From contig NZ_JAMBPV010000013.1 of the NCBI RefSeq assembly GCF_029531845.1, forward strand, positions 1-62,881: DNA of 62,881 nt, given 5' to 3'. The notes beneath the pieces were generated by a model that saw only the letters and a list, made by a program, of their open reading frames with translations, made no database searches and was not told the origin of the DNA. Positions 37,475 to 45,757 of this stretch are shown in pieces; positions within the stretch are counted from its first letter, which is position 1; each line of letters starts with the position of its first letter. The DNA is from Staphylococcus equorum (GTDB taxonomy: Bacteria; Bacillota; Bacilli; Staphylococcales; Staphylococcaceae). The translations under genes were made by a program, and so were the position numbers.

Positions 37475-38046
37475 TTGCTATCATAGACTACGGTCTAGGA
37501 AACATTAAAAATGTACAACGGGCGGTGGAACATTTAGGTTATGAGACCATACTGACAGATAAGCAGCATGAAATAGAAGCTGCAGATATCATCATATTAC
37601 CTGGAGTTGGTCATTTTAAAGATGCAATGCAAGCGATTCAAACACGTGGCTTAGCGTCAGTGCTACAGTCAATTACCGATAAACCAATTATAGGTATCTG
37701 TCTTGGCATGCAACTCTTATACGATTGGAGCGCAGAAGGAAATGTCGAAGGTTTAAAACTTTTCCCGGGAAATATCATTCCAATCCAGACACCCTATCCT
37801 GTGCCACATTTAGGCTGGAATAATCTAATTAGCAACCACCCTCAATTGGCACAAGATGTATATTTTGTACATTCATATCAAGCTGAAATGTCTGAACATG
37901 TCGTGGCTTTCGCGGAATACGGCGATCCTATCCCAGCAATTGTTCAATATAAACATTATATCGGTATTCAGTTTCATCCAGAAAAAAGTGGTGCCGATGG
38001 ATTAACAATACTCAACCAAGCATTGAAAGGCGGTTTCTTATTATGA
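37471..38046 (+). CDS. hisH: Imidazole glycerol phosphate synthase, glutaminase subunit
   Basis: A 191-residue class I glutamine amidotransferase. The nucleophile Cys is in GICLGMQLL; the His-Glu pair is in [11 protein letters not shown]. It supplies ammonia to HisF. It overlaps both neighbours by 4 nt. Confidence 0.93.
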   Translation: MIAIIDYGLGNIKNVQRAVEHLGYETILTDKQHEIEAADIIILPGVGHFKDAMQAIQTRGLASVLQSITDKPIIGICLGMQLLYDWSAEGNVEGLKLFPGNIIPIQTPYPVPHLGWNNLISNHPQLAQDVYFVHSYQAEMSEHVVAFAEYGDPIPAIVQYKHYIGIQFHPEKSGADGLTILNQALKGGFLL

Positions 38047-38747
38047 TTAAACTCTGGCCAGCAATTGATTTAATCAATGCTACAAGTGTGCGACTAACTG
38101 AAGGTAAATATGATTCAGAAGAAAAAATGCCACGTAGCGCTGAAGAAAGCATCAAATTTTATAACCAATTTAAATGTGTTGATCGTATTCACATTGTCGA
38201 TTTAATCGGCGCAAAACAGCAATCATCTATTGAAAGAAATTATATAAAAAAGTTAAGACAACTCACTGACAAACCAATGGAAGTTGGTGGCGGAATTAGA
38301 AGTATCGAGACAATAGAAGCATATTTTGATGACGGTATTGACTATTGTATTGTTGGTACGAAAGCCATTCAAGATTTAGGATGGCTAAAACAAATAGCAA
38401 ATCAATACCCAAATCGTATATATATTTCTATTGATGCTTATCGTCGTGATGTAAAAATCAATGGTTGGGAACAAGACGCTCAACTAGATCTATTTGATTT
38501 AGTTAACAAAATCGAACACTTACCACTAGGTGGCATTATCTATACAGATATTTCGAAAGATGGTCGGCTTGAAGGCCCTAACTTTGAAATAACAGGACAA
38601 TTAGTCGAAGCATCTGACAAACAAATTGTAGCTTCAGGTGGTATACGACACCAAGAAGACTTAACAGAGTTAGAATCGCTAGGTGTCTATGCTGCAATCG
38701 TCGGTAAAGCAGCACACAATGCTGATTTTTGGGAGGGTTTGTCATGA
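38043..38747 (+). CDS. hisA: ProFAR isomerase HisA
   Basis: A 234-residue beta/alpha barrel. [20 protein letters not shown] holds the first catalytic Asp; [18 protein letters not shown] and [17 protein letters not shown] are the phosphate and second-Asp regions. Overlaps the hisF start by 4 nt (ATGA). Confidence 0.93.
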   Translation: MIKLWPAIDLINATSVRLTEGKYDSEEKMPRSAEESIKFYNQFKCVDRIHIVDLIGAKQQSSIERNYIKKLRQLTDKPMEVGGGIRSIETIEAYFDDGIDYCIVGTKAIQDLGWLKQIANQYPNRIYISIDAYRRDVKINGWEQDAQLDLFDLVNKIEHLPLGGIIYTDISKDGRLEGPNFEITGQLVEASDKQIVASGGIRHQEDLTELESLGVYAAIVGKAAHNADFWEGLS

Positions 38748-39502
38748 TTAAAAAGAGAATAATTCCCTGTTTAGATGTAAAAGATGGCCGCGTAGTTAAA
38801 GGGATTCAATTTAAAGGCTTGCGCGATGTTGGTAATCCAGTAGACTATGCACTTTATTACAATGAACAAGGTGCAGATGAGCTTGTCTTTTTAGATATTT
38901 CTCGAACAGAAGCTGGTCATGACCTCGTACTTGATGTCATTGGGGAAACTGCCGAAAAATTATTTATACCACTTACGGTTGGCGGCGGTATTACTACTTT
39001 AGATGATATCTCACAATTACTTAATCATGGTGCAGACAAAGTTTCGCTGAATTCAAGCGCACTCAAAAATCCAGAATTTATTAAACAAGCGAGTGAAAAA
39101 TTTGGGAGTCAGTGCATTTGTATCGCTATTGATAGCAATTATGATGACGAACTGAACGACTATTATTGCTATACACATGGCGGTAAACAACGTACTGATA
39201 AACGTGTATATGACTGGGTCCAAGAAGTAGAAGCATTAGGAGCAGGTGAACTACTCATCACCAGCATGACACACGATGGTATGAAACAAGGCTTTGATGT
39301 GAAACATTTACATGAAATTGAACAGCTTGTTAATATTCCTGTTATCGCTTCAGGTGGTGGCGGGAAACCAGATCATTTTGTTGATTTATTTAAACAAACA
39401 GATGTTTCTGCAGGTCTCGCCGCAAGTATATTACACGACAAAGAAACCACTGTAGATGAAATAAAACAGACAATGGCACAAGGAGGTATTCCGATTAGAT
39501 GA
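38744..39502 (+). CDS. hisF: Imidazole glycerol phosphate synthase, cyclase subunit
   Basis: A 252-residue barrel, partner of His[21 protein letters not shown] gives the first catalytic Asp; [26 protein letters not shown] and [16 protein letters not shown] (second Asp) follow. The start is ATG 38744, in an ATGA overlap with hisA and 8 nt after GGGAGGG; the upstream TTG at 38729 merges with that ribosome site and is rejected. Confidence 0.94.
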   Translation: MIKKRIIPCLDVKDGRVVKGIQFKGLRDVGNPVDYALYYNEQGADELVFLDISRTEAGHDLVLDVIGETAEKLFIPLTVGGGITTLDDISQLLNHGADKVSLNSSALKNPEFIKQASEKFGSQCICIAIDSNYDDELNDYYCYTHGGKQRTDKRVYDWVQEVEALGAGELLITSMTHDGMKQGFDVKHLHEIEQLVNIPVIASGGGGKPDHFVDLFKQTDVSAGLAASILHDKETTVDEIKQTMAQGGIPIR

Positions 39503-40128
39503 CACAACAACCTGATTTTAGTAAAGGACTCTTACCAGCAATTTTGCAAGATGTTGATACGAAACAAGTACTCATGCTTGGCTATATGAATGAAGCAGCT
39601 TATAACAAAACATTAGCAGATGGCATGGTTTGTTTCTATTCTCGCTCTAAAGAACGTTTGTGGACCAAAGGTGAATCTTCTGGTAACACCCAAATTGTTA
39701 AAAATATTCATTTAGACTGCGATCAAGATACGTTACTCATCGATGTTGTGCCTAATGGTCCAACTTGTCATACTGGGAGCCAAAGTTGCTTTAATACTGA
39801 TGTTCCTTTCAATATCCAGCAATTAGAACAAACTGTAACTTCAAGTGTACAATCCAACAAAGAGAACTCATATACACAATATTTATTAAATGAAGGTCTT
39901 GAAAAGATTACCAAAAAATTTGGCGAAGAATCGTTCGAAGTTGTTATTGGTGCAATGAAGTCTGATCGTAATGAAGTGACAAATGAAACTGCAGATTTGA
40001 TGTATCACCTGTTCGTGTTATTACATGCTTTAGATATTAAATTTGAAGACGTCGAAGCTGTATTAGCACAACGTCACCAGACTTCAAATAATTTTAAAGG
40101 CGAACGTAATAATATAGATAATTGGTAA
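39499..40128 (+). CDS. hisIE: Bifunctional phosphoribosyl-AMP cyclohydrolase / PR-ATP pyrophosphatase
   Basis: A 209-residue fusion protein. The N-terminal HisI part has GYMNEAAYNKTL, FYSRSKERLWTKGE and the zinc segment DVVPNGPTCHTGSQSCF; the C-terminal HisE part has LNEGLEKITKKFGEESFEVVIGA and a helical end. It carries out steps 2 and 3 of the pathway. Last gene of the operon; no histidinol-phosphate phosphatase is encoded in the cluster. Confidence 0.93.
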   Translation: MTQQPDFSKGLLPAILQDVDTKQVLMLGYMNEAAYNKTLADGMVCFYSRSKERLWTKGESSGNTQIVKNIHLDCDQDTLLIDVVPNGPTCHTGSQSCFNTDVPFNIQQLEQTVTSSVQSNKENSYTQYLLNEGLEKITKKFGEESFEVVIGAMKSDRNEVTNETADLMYHLFVLLHALDIKFEDVEAVLAQRHQTSNNFKGERNNIDNW

Positions 40129-40218
40129 AAATAATTATTGCTTTACTACGGTGCTCATCCGTTTTATTTTGGGTAGCCGTAGCAAGCTTGTTGTCATCAG
40201 TCGATTTCAAATTAAAAA

Positions 40219-40265
40219 CAGAGAGCGGTACAGAAATCAAAATTTGATTTCATATTCCCGCTCTC
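40219..40265. terminator. Bidirectional terminator between hisIE and the FhuD-like gene
   Basis: AGAGAGCGG (40219-40227) pairs with CCGCTCTCT (40257-40265); the inside contains CAGAAATCAAAATTTGATTTC, another repeat A style core. T-run follows on the plus side. Confidence 0.75.
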
Positions 40266-40279
40266 TTTTATTTTATACT

Positions 40280-41197
40280 TTATTTATTTTCCAAAAGTTC
40301 TTTTTTTAAAAATTCTGCTTGTTTTTCTACTGAAATCAAATCGGCATAAATAGCTTCATCCATTGAATAATAGATTACATTGTCATTTTGCACCGCTTCG
40401 TTGTTATGCCATATGTTCGATTTAACAAATTCATTGTTCAATTTTCCACCATCTTTTGTCGGTGAGAGTAAGTAATCACCTGAATATGCATTGAATTTTT
40501 CTTTAGGCACTTTCATAAATTTTTCTTTAGGCATCGCTTCTTTAGCTTCGGGGTCTTCTTTTAGTTTAAAGCCTTCGTATATCGCTTCACTGCCTCGTCC
40601 AAATCTAGGTCCAAATTGATAAATATCTTTTGCTTGAATATCCATAATTGAAAAAGTTTTATCTTTCCCAATTGCTTTTTTAATCTCTTCGCCATCTTTT
40701 TCTAATTTTTCAGATAGTGCATTGGCTTGTTTCTTAGCTTTGCTTTCTTTGTTTACTAACTTACCAATTTCAATATGAGTATCTTTATAGTCCATATTTT
40801 GTACTTTTATAGGTACTGTCGGCGCTATTTTAGATAATTTTTTGTTATTTTTATTTTCTTTATATGTAATAATTAAATCTGGTTTCAATTTAGCAGCAGC
40901 TTCTACATTTTCTGGATCAATTTTTTTAACTTTACCCATATCTAAATATTTAGAATCAGGATATACATTCGTAATGCCCACAGGTTTAACACCTAATTTT
41001 TTTAAGTTCCCGTAATTCGCTGTTAAAACTAGGACTCTCTTAGGATCTTTAGGTATTTTAACTTTACTACCATCATCTGTAGTATAAGATTTCGTACCTT
41101 TATCATCTTTTGAATCTGATTTATTAGATTCACTACCATTACCACACGCCGCTAAGAACAACGTAAAGCATAACAAAAAGCATAGAAATTTTTTCAA
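40280..41197 (-). CDS. Iron-hydroxamate siderophore-binding lipoprotein, FhuD2-like
   Basis: A 305-residue lipoprotein with lipobox LAAC (Cys18). The mature sequence follows S. aureus FhuD2 as I recall it: KSYTTDDGSKVKIPKDPKRVLVL at the start, KLKPDLIITY, SKIAPTVPI, KDGEEIKKAIGKD, FGRGSEAIYEGFKLKEDPEA and SGDYLLSP. It binds ferric hydroxamate siderophores for a FhuBG-type permease encoded elsewhere; no permease or ATPase gene is adjacent. The start is TTG 41197, 8 nt after GAGG; the longer ATG form (41215) would put the ribosome site inside the gene. A Fur box lies upstream. Confidence 0.8.
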   Translation of the reverse strand: MKKFLCFLLCFTLFLAACGNGSESNKSDSKDDKGTKSYTTDDGSKVKIPKDPKRVLVLTANYGNLKKLGVKPVGITNVYPDSKYLDMGKVKKIDPENVEAAAKLKPDLIITYKENKNNKKLSKIAPTVPIKVQNMDYKDTHIEIGKLVNKESKAKKQANALSEKLEKDGEEIKKAIGKDKTFSIMDIQAKDIYQFGPRFGRGSEAIYEGFKLKEDPEAKEAMPKEKFMKVPKEKFNAYSGDYLLSPTKDGGKLNNEFVKSNIWHNNEAVQNDNVIYYSMDEAIYADLISVEKQAEFLKKELLENK

Positions 41198-41238
41198 AGT
41201 AATAACCTCTTCCATAATATATTATCTCTATTTTAATC

Positions 41239-41257
41239 GAAAATGATTATCAATTGC
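41239..41257. promoter_or_regulatory. Fur box upstream of the siderophore-binding lipoprotein gene
   Basis: GAAAATGATTATCAATTGC matches the 19-base Fur consensus GATAATGATTATCATTATC at 15 positions by direct comparison. It lies 42 nt upstream of the TTG start, where a repressor would block the promoter under iron-rich conditions. Confidence 0.8.
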
Positions 41258-41374
41258 AATTTAATTATACTTTTACAAGAATTAAATATATACTTAATTT
41301 AGTAAGTTTAAAAAAATGACCGTTCAGTTAATTATCTTTTGATATTATAAAATTATATTAAGGAGATGACAGAA

Positions 41375-41743
41375 ATGGAAAATTACTTTTTAGGCATTGA
41401 TCATGTACAAGTTGCCGCTCCAGCCAATCGTGAATCACAAGCTCGCGCATTTTATTCCGAAACACTCGGATTCAAAGAAATTACCAAACCTGCTAACTTA
41501 GCTTTAAAAGGTGGCATGTGGTTTCAAGTCGGCCAACAACAATTACATGTTGGCGTTGAAGATGATTTTGCACCTACTAAAAAAGCACACCCAGCCTTTC
41601 TTGTTCATGATGCTTCTGACGTAAGAAAATTACTTGAATCTAAAGCAATAGAAATAATTTACGGGGATGAACTTGAGGGTGCGGATCGTTTTTATATTTA
41701 TGATTCATTCGGCAACCGCATTGAAATCATTGAATGGTTATAA
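41375..41743 (+). CDS. VOC superfamily (glyoxalase-like) protein
   Basis: A 122-residue single VOC module pair: FLGIDHVQVAAPANRESQARAFYSETLGF at the start, QQQLHVGVED in the middle and FYIYDSFGNRIEIIEWL at the end, giving the usual His and Glu metal positions. The fold includes glyoxalases, fosfomycin-modifying enzymes and dioxygenases; nothing here decides between them. The start is ATG 41375, 10 nt after AAGGAG; the earlier ATG (41366) abuts the ribosome site. Confidence 0.78.
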   Translation: MENYFLGIDHVQVAAPANRESQARAFYSETLGFKEITKPANLALKGGMWFQVGQQQLHVGVEDDFAPTKKAHPAFLVHDASDVRKLLESKAIEIIYGDELEGADRFYIYDSFGNRIEIIEWL

Positions 41744-41773
41744 TTTATGTTATCTATTAAATTCCTTGAAAAT

Positions 41774-41959
41774 GAGCTTGGGACATAAATTCATATCTCA
41801 AACTCAATTATTATTTTGGCAGTAGCTGACTGAATTGAAAATGTGCTTATATTAAGCTTTTAAAGAACTACTACTTCATTTATGAAGTCAAGTAGTTCTT
41901 ATGCAAGAGCTTCAACTCTTGTATGCCATTTTCCACTCATCCTTTCTGTCCCACTCCCT
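41774..41959 (+). repeat. Repeat family A, standard copy
   Basis: About 186 bp starting GAGCTTGGGACATAAATTCA and ending CTTTCTGTCCCACTCCCT. The inner hairpin AAGAACTACT/AGTAGTTCTT is at 41863-41872/41891-41900. It fills the gap between the VOC gene and the convergent small gene at 41979-42167. Confidence 0.85.
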
Positions 41960-41978
41960 TGTTAGGTAATTTATGCAA

Positions 41979-42167
41979 TTATAATTTTTCATCTATCAAT
42001 GATACAGCAATTTCTAATGCCTGGATTCTATTTTTTAATAATGTCGTTCTACTATTGGGATTGCCTTTTTGTTCTAATTGCGTCAGTGCCTTTTGACATT
42101 TTGTTAATAGCGAGAATATTTGTGCTCTACTTTGTTGTAATTCTGCTTCTGTATATTGTTCCATCAT
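41979..42167 (-). CDS. Small conserved-looking helical protein
   Basis: A 62-residue, highly charged and helical protein (MMEQYTEAELQQSRAQIFSLL ... LKNRIQALEIAVSLIDEKL), likely a coiled-coil or two-helix hairpin. The start is ATG 42167, 7 nt after GGGGTGAG; a GTG at 42176 lies within the ribosome site. I believe similar small proteins occur in other staphylococci. Function unknown. It is 43 nt from the GNAT gene stop and could be co-transcribed with it. Confidence 0.65.
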   Translation of the reverse strand: MMEQYTEAELQQSRAQIFSLLTKCQKALTQLEQKGNPNSRTTLLKNRIQALEIAVSLIDEKL

Positions 42168-42209
42168 TTTTCTCACCCCGCCTTATCAATCACAAGGTTT
42201 ACAATAAGC

Positions 42210-42710
42210 TTAAAGTTCTAAACACATTAAGTCTTCATCATAGTAAACATGTCCATCATACAATGCTTTCGGCTCAGTCCCATAGCGCTTAAATCCTAAT
42301 TTTTTATATAAACTAATTGCGCTTTTATTTTCACTAAGCACGCATAAATTGATTGTTTTTACTGTATTTTGTTCAATGACGCTATCAATGATTTGTTGAA
42401 TCAGTTGTTTAGCTATACCTTGACGTCTATATTGTGGATGGCAATATACTGATACTAAATTACCTTTATGCTTTATTTTTTCTAAAACCTCACTATAAAA
42501 TGTCGCAATACAAATCAATGTTCCATCATCAAAAACCCCCATCGTAAAATGAGTTGCTATATTTTCTAATCTCACTTTAAATGTCTCAATCGGGAATTCA
42601 ATCTCTCTATCATAAGTAGAAGCAAAGCCATTAGGGTCTGTCTGGAGTGAGTTGAGTCTGAGTAATCGATACTGTGATACATCAGCTTCACTTAAATATC
42701 TAAAGTCCAT
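42210..42710 (-). CDS. GNAT family N-acetyltransferase
   Basis: A 166-residue acetyltransferase. MDFRYLSEADVSQYRLLRLNSL is the typical GNAT start; the acetyl-CoA loop is YRRQGIAKQLIQQI (Q/R-x-x-G-x-A), followed by NLCVLSENKSAISLYKKLGFKRYG. The substrate is unknown. Start ATG 42710 follows AAGGCGTG. Confidence 0.82.
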   Translation of the reverse strand: MDFRYLSEADVSQYRLLRLNSLQTDPNGFASTYDREIEFPIETFKVRLENIATHFTMGVFDDGTLICIATFYSEVLEKIKHKGNLVSVYCHPQYRRQGIAKQLIQQIIDSVIEQNTVKTINLCVLSENKSAISLYKKLGFKRYGTEPKALYDGHVYYDEDLMCLEL

Positions 42711-42801
42711 TTAATCACGCCTTTCAGTCTATCGCTACAAGTATAATCATAAACCCCTAGCTCTGCTTGAACTTAGGGGTCTGCACTTATACTATATTAT
42801 T

Positions 42802-43506
42802 CTATACTGGTCGTACAGTTACTTCGTTCACATTGACATGGCTCGGCTGTTGTAATGCATATATAGCTGCTTCTGCTATATCCTCAGGATCTAACTTCTT
42901 ACGTTCTCCCCAATCCGTTTCTCCACTTAAAGGCGTATCGACCATTCCTGGTGAAATACTAGTCGCCCTAACGCCTGTCTTAGCCAATTCTTTTTCTAAG
43001 CCTTGTGTTATTGCGTGGACAGCTGCTTTTGACGCACTATATAATGTACTTTTTTTTGTTACTTCAAATCCAGATATAGAAGCTATGTTTATAATATGGC
43101 CACTTGATTGATTTAAAAACGTTGGTAATACTGCATTTATACCGTAAAGTGTTCCTTTAACATTTACATTAATCATTGCATCCCAAGCTTCTACATCACC
43201 ATCTGTAATTGCTGAAGACAGCATTTGACCAGCACTATTTACTAATATATCTACACGACCAAATTTGTCTTTTGCCGTTTCAACTAAACGCTCAACGTCC
43301 TGTTTGTCTGTAATATCGACTGCTAATATTTCAACGTCTGTATTGCCCGCTGTTTGAATACGTTGAGCAGTATCATTTAAACGTGATGCATTACGACCTG
43401 ACAACACCACTTTCACTCCATGACTTGCAAGTACTTGCGCAATACTTGCACCAATACCACTACTTGCACCTGTAACAATTGCAACTTTATTTTTTAATTC
43501 GACCAT
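42802..43506 (-). CDS. Short-chain dehydrogenase/reductase
   Basis: A 234-residue classical SDR: the cofactor loop [33 protein letters not shown], the catalytic tetrad in [11 protein letters not shown] with [19 protein letters not shown] (Tyr-x-x-x-Lys), and [11 protein letters not shown]. The Arg in [10 protein letters not shown] suggests NADP. Substrate unknown. ATG 43506 follows AGAGGAAG. A short hairpin, ACCCCTA/TAGGGGT (42753-42780), lies between it and the GNAT gene. Confidence 0.85.
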   Translation of the reverse strand: MVELKNKVAIVTGASSGIGASIAQVLASHGVKVVLSGRNASRLNDTAQRIQTAGNTDVEILAVDITDKQDVERLVETAKDKFGRVDILVNSAGQMLSSAITDGDVEAWDAMINVNVKGTLYGINAVLPTFLNQSSGHIINIASISGFEVTKKSTLYSASKAAVHAITQGLEKELAKTGVRATSISPGMVDTPLSGETDWGERKKLDPEDIAEAAIYALQQPSHVNVNEVTVRPV

Positions 43507-43693
43507 TTATAACTTCCTCTCTATATGATGTATGTAAATCATTCCTTATATTTCCACATTGTATCATGCAGTTATATAGATAAATAAATAATTGGATTTT
43601 GGTTATCTTGTCAGAATACATATTTCGTTATAAAGTAAGTGTATATAATAAATTTAAGTAGAAACATATACAATGCTTAAAGGAGGATGGCTC

Positions 43694-43963
43694 ATGAATT
43701 TTGAAGAACGCTTAACTAAGTTACGTGAAACGATTGGTAAAACAAGCTTTGATTTTCGATTTGAATCATTATTTGATAAAGAAGAATGGATTAATATGAA
43801 CATACCACAGCGCAAACAATTAGAACGTGAATTTCATAAATTTATAGAACAAAATGACCATTTACGCATATCTTACACTACCGAAGATCATATTCGTATG
43901 CGCTTGTTTAATTTGGTTTATGATTACAATGAAATTAAACATAATTTTAAAGCCTATATTTAA
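43694..43963 (+). CDS. Small protein of unknown function
   Basis: An 89-residue charged protein (MNFEERLTKLRETIGKTSFD ... HIRMRLFNLVYDYNEIKHNF) with no membrane segment or recognised motif. Start ATG 43694 is 8 nt after AAAGGAGGA; the preceding ATG at 43673 is poorly placed. It is flanked by its own terminator, so it is probably a real single-gene unit. Confidence 0.6.
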   Translation: MNFEERLTKLRETIGKTSFDFRFESLFDKEEWINMNIPQRKQLEREFHKFIEQNDHLRISYTTEDHIRMRLFNLVYDYNEIKHNFKAYI

Positions 43964-44014
43964 TTCCATCATACTAAGATAACTTTTCTGTTTGCGCTTT
44001 ATATACAATAACAA

Positions 44015-44051
44015 AAGCCTACACTACTGGATGAACAGTAAGTGTAGGCTT
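44015..44051 (+). terminator. Terminator after the 89-residue protein gene
   Basis: AAGCCTACACT (44015-44025) pairs perfectly with AGTGTAGGCTT (44041-44051), then CTT. Confidence 0.75.
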
Positions 44052-44202
44052 CTTAAGCTTCTAACGGACGTACGGTAAATCATGAAAGTTGATACTGGGG
44101 AGAAAATCATGCTAGAAGTCAGAATACTTTTAATTATTGCACAGTCATAACGAAATGTAATATCCAACTCCAAAATACTCGATACATACAGCGTATAAAT
44201 TA

Positions 44203-44388
44203 TTAACTAGCTACTTTTTTTGCGAGTCCATAGTTGTATAATTTCTCTGCATCAATGTAAGCTATATAATCAATACTTCTGTATCCATCTTTAATATCAT
44301 TGATAATGCCTTGGTTTACACCTGTGTGCGTGTAAATGTCATAACTGCTTTCAGTTGAAAAAATAACTTCCTCAATTACTTTTCTCAT
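44203..44388 (-). CDS. Small helix-turn-helix-like protein
   Basis: A 61-residue protein. The segment YDIYTHTGVNQGIINDIKDGYRSIDYIAYIDAEKLYNYG has the helix-turn-helix rhythm of single-domain XRE-like proteins (ISKxTGVsxxTIsdlrnGkrsi, then EKLY). The start is ATG 44388, 8 nt after GGAGTG. It may be a small DNA-binding regulator; no target is evident. An inverted repeat TGTGA-N6-TCACA lies about 90 nt upstream. Confidence 0.6.
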   Translation of the reverse strand: MRKVIEEVIFSTESSYDIYTHTGVNQGIINDIKDGYRSIDYIAYIDAEKLYNYGLAKKVAS

Positions 44389-44478
44389 TATAATCACTCC
44401 GTATTTTTTCTTTCGCTAAACTTTATCTATCTTTTACACTTTCATCATAATTGATAGTCTCTCAAATGGGAAGCATTA

Positions 44479-44494
44479 TGTGATTATTTTCACA
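44479..44494. promoter_or_regulatory. CRP/FNR-type site TGTGA-N6-TCACA (first)
   Basis: TGTGA (44479-44483) TTATTT TCACA (44490-44494), a perfect match to the CRP/FNR/ArcR-type palindrome. It lies between the small HTH gene and the HAD gene. Confidence 0.5.
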
Positions 44495-44720
44495 AATTTA
44501 TCACTTTTAACATTTTTCTATTTATTAACATCATTTATTAATTGACATCTTAAATTAATTGAAGTGATTACTTTCATTTTCATGTTGTTGAAAGTAGCTA
44601 TATCGCATTACTTTTGTAAAAACACGTACACAATTAGTTCCTCATTACGCTCTTCCACAAACATCTTTTTTATCAAAAAAATAACCTTTTTATTAAAAAA
44701 ACACCTAAAAGTTTATTCTT

Positions 44721-44736
44721 TGTGAAGTTTATCACA
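44721..44736. promoter_or_regulatory. CRP/FNR-type site TGTGA-N6-TCACA (second)
   Basis: TGTGA (44721-44725) AGTTTA TCACA (44732-44736), again a perfect half-site pair, 59 nt before the cre-like site and 172 nt before the HAD gene. ArcR, the staphylococcal CRP-like activator, is the best candidate binder. Confidence 0.55.
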
Positions 44737-44794
44737 TTAATTCATGAAATAATGTGGTATTTTTGCTTTGAGCGTGATAATTTTAATAGTGTAA

Positions 44795-44808
44795 TGAAAG
44801 CGCTTTAT
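44795..44808. promoter_or_regulatory. cre-like site (CcpA) upstream of HAD-GH3 genes
   Basis: TGAAAGCGCTTTAT differs from the ideal cre TGAAAGCGCTTTCA only in the last two bases. It lies 100 nt upstream of the HAD gene; carbon catabolite repression is therefore likely. Confidence 0.7.
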
Positions 44809-44907
44809 AATAATTCAACCTACGCTTAAACTAACAATGCTTTAACTATTTATTCGTAATGTTTAAATAGTTATAAGTAAAAATCATTTTTGAAAGGAGT
44901 ATTAAAT

Positions 44908-45753
44908 ATGATCGAAACTTTATCACAATATCAACCTAAGTTTAAAAAATTGATTTGTGTTGATTCAGATGGTTGTGCCATCGATTCAATGACAATTAAA
45001 CACGAACGCGCTTTTGGCCCTGCCCTTGTAGAGGAGTGGCAACTCGATGATATCAAAGAAGACGTGTTACAGCGTTGGAATGCTTTTAATTTGTATGAAA
45101 TTACACGAGGTATCAATCGTTTTAAAGGCCTTGAAAAAATGTTAAATGAACTTGTAGCAAAAGGATTAGACATTGAAGGTTATAAAGATATACAACATTG
45201 GGTTCAAACCACAGCATCTTTTTCCAATCCTACTCTAAAGCAAGCGATTCAAAACTCCCCTGAAAAGTTGGGTTTACAAAAAGCACTTGCATGGTCACAT
45301 AGAGTAAATGATTACATCAAAAATTTGCCTAGTATTGGCCCATTCAACCACGTGCAACGTACGTTGAAAAACGCCTCGGCGTTTGCAGATATTGCAATCG
45401 TATCTTCCGCAAATTTATCCGCAGTTGCTTATGAATGGGAAACATACCACCTCACACCATATTTAAGTGGCATGTTTGCTCAAGAAGCTGGTACTAAAGA
45501 ATATTGTTTAGAACAATTGAAGCAATATTACAATACCGAAGACATCATCATGTTAGGTGATGCTAAGGGTGACATGGATGCTGCACAATCGCATGACATT
45601 TATTTTTATCCTATTTTAGCAGGACATGAAAATCAATCATGGCTAGATTTTAATAATAAATATTTAAAATTATTTAAAGAAGGTCGTTTCAATCAAGATA
45701 TTCAAACATCTTTAACTACAATATTTTATAATAATTTCGAAGGAGAGAATTAA
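44908..45753 (+). CDS. HAD superfamily hydrolase (phosphatase or phosphomutase type)
   Basis: A 281-residue class I HAD protein. The nucleophile motif CVDSDGCAIDSM puts the catalytic pair at Asp19 and Asp21; VSSANLSAVAYEW is motif II (Ser), and MLGDAKGDMDAAQ is motif IV. The large helical insert after motif I is a C1 cap, as in beta-phosphoglucomutase and phosphoglycolate phosphatase. It is 4 nt upstream of the GH3 gene, so the two are co-translated. A role on a sugar phosphate released by the GH3 enzyme is inferred. The start is ATG 44908, after AAAGGAG; an upstream TTG is rejected. Confidence 0.78.
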   Translation: MIETLSQYQPKFKKLICVDSDGCAIDSMTIKHERAFGPALVEEWQLDDIKEDVLQRWNAFNLYEITRGINRFKGLEKMLNELVAKGLDIEGYKDIQHWVQTTASFSNPTLKQAIQNSPEKLGLQKALAWSHRVNDYIKNLPSIGPFNHVQRTLKNASAFADIAIVSSANLSAVAYEWETYHLTPYLSGMFAQEAGTKEYCLEQLKQYYNTEDIIMLGDAKGDMDAAQSHDIYFYPILAGHENQSWLDFNNKYLKLFKEGRFNQDIQTSLTTIFYNNFEGEN

Positions 45754-45757
45754 ATTT

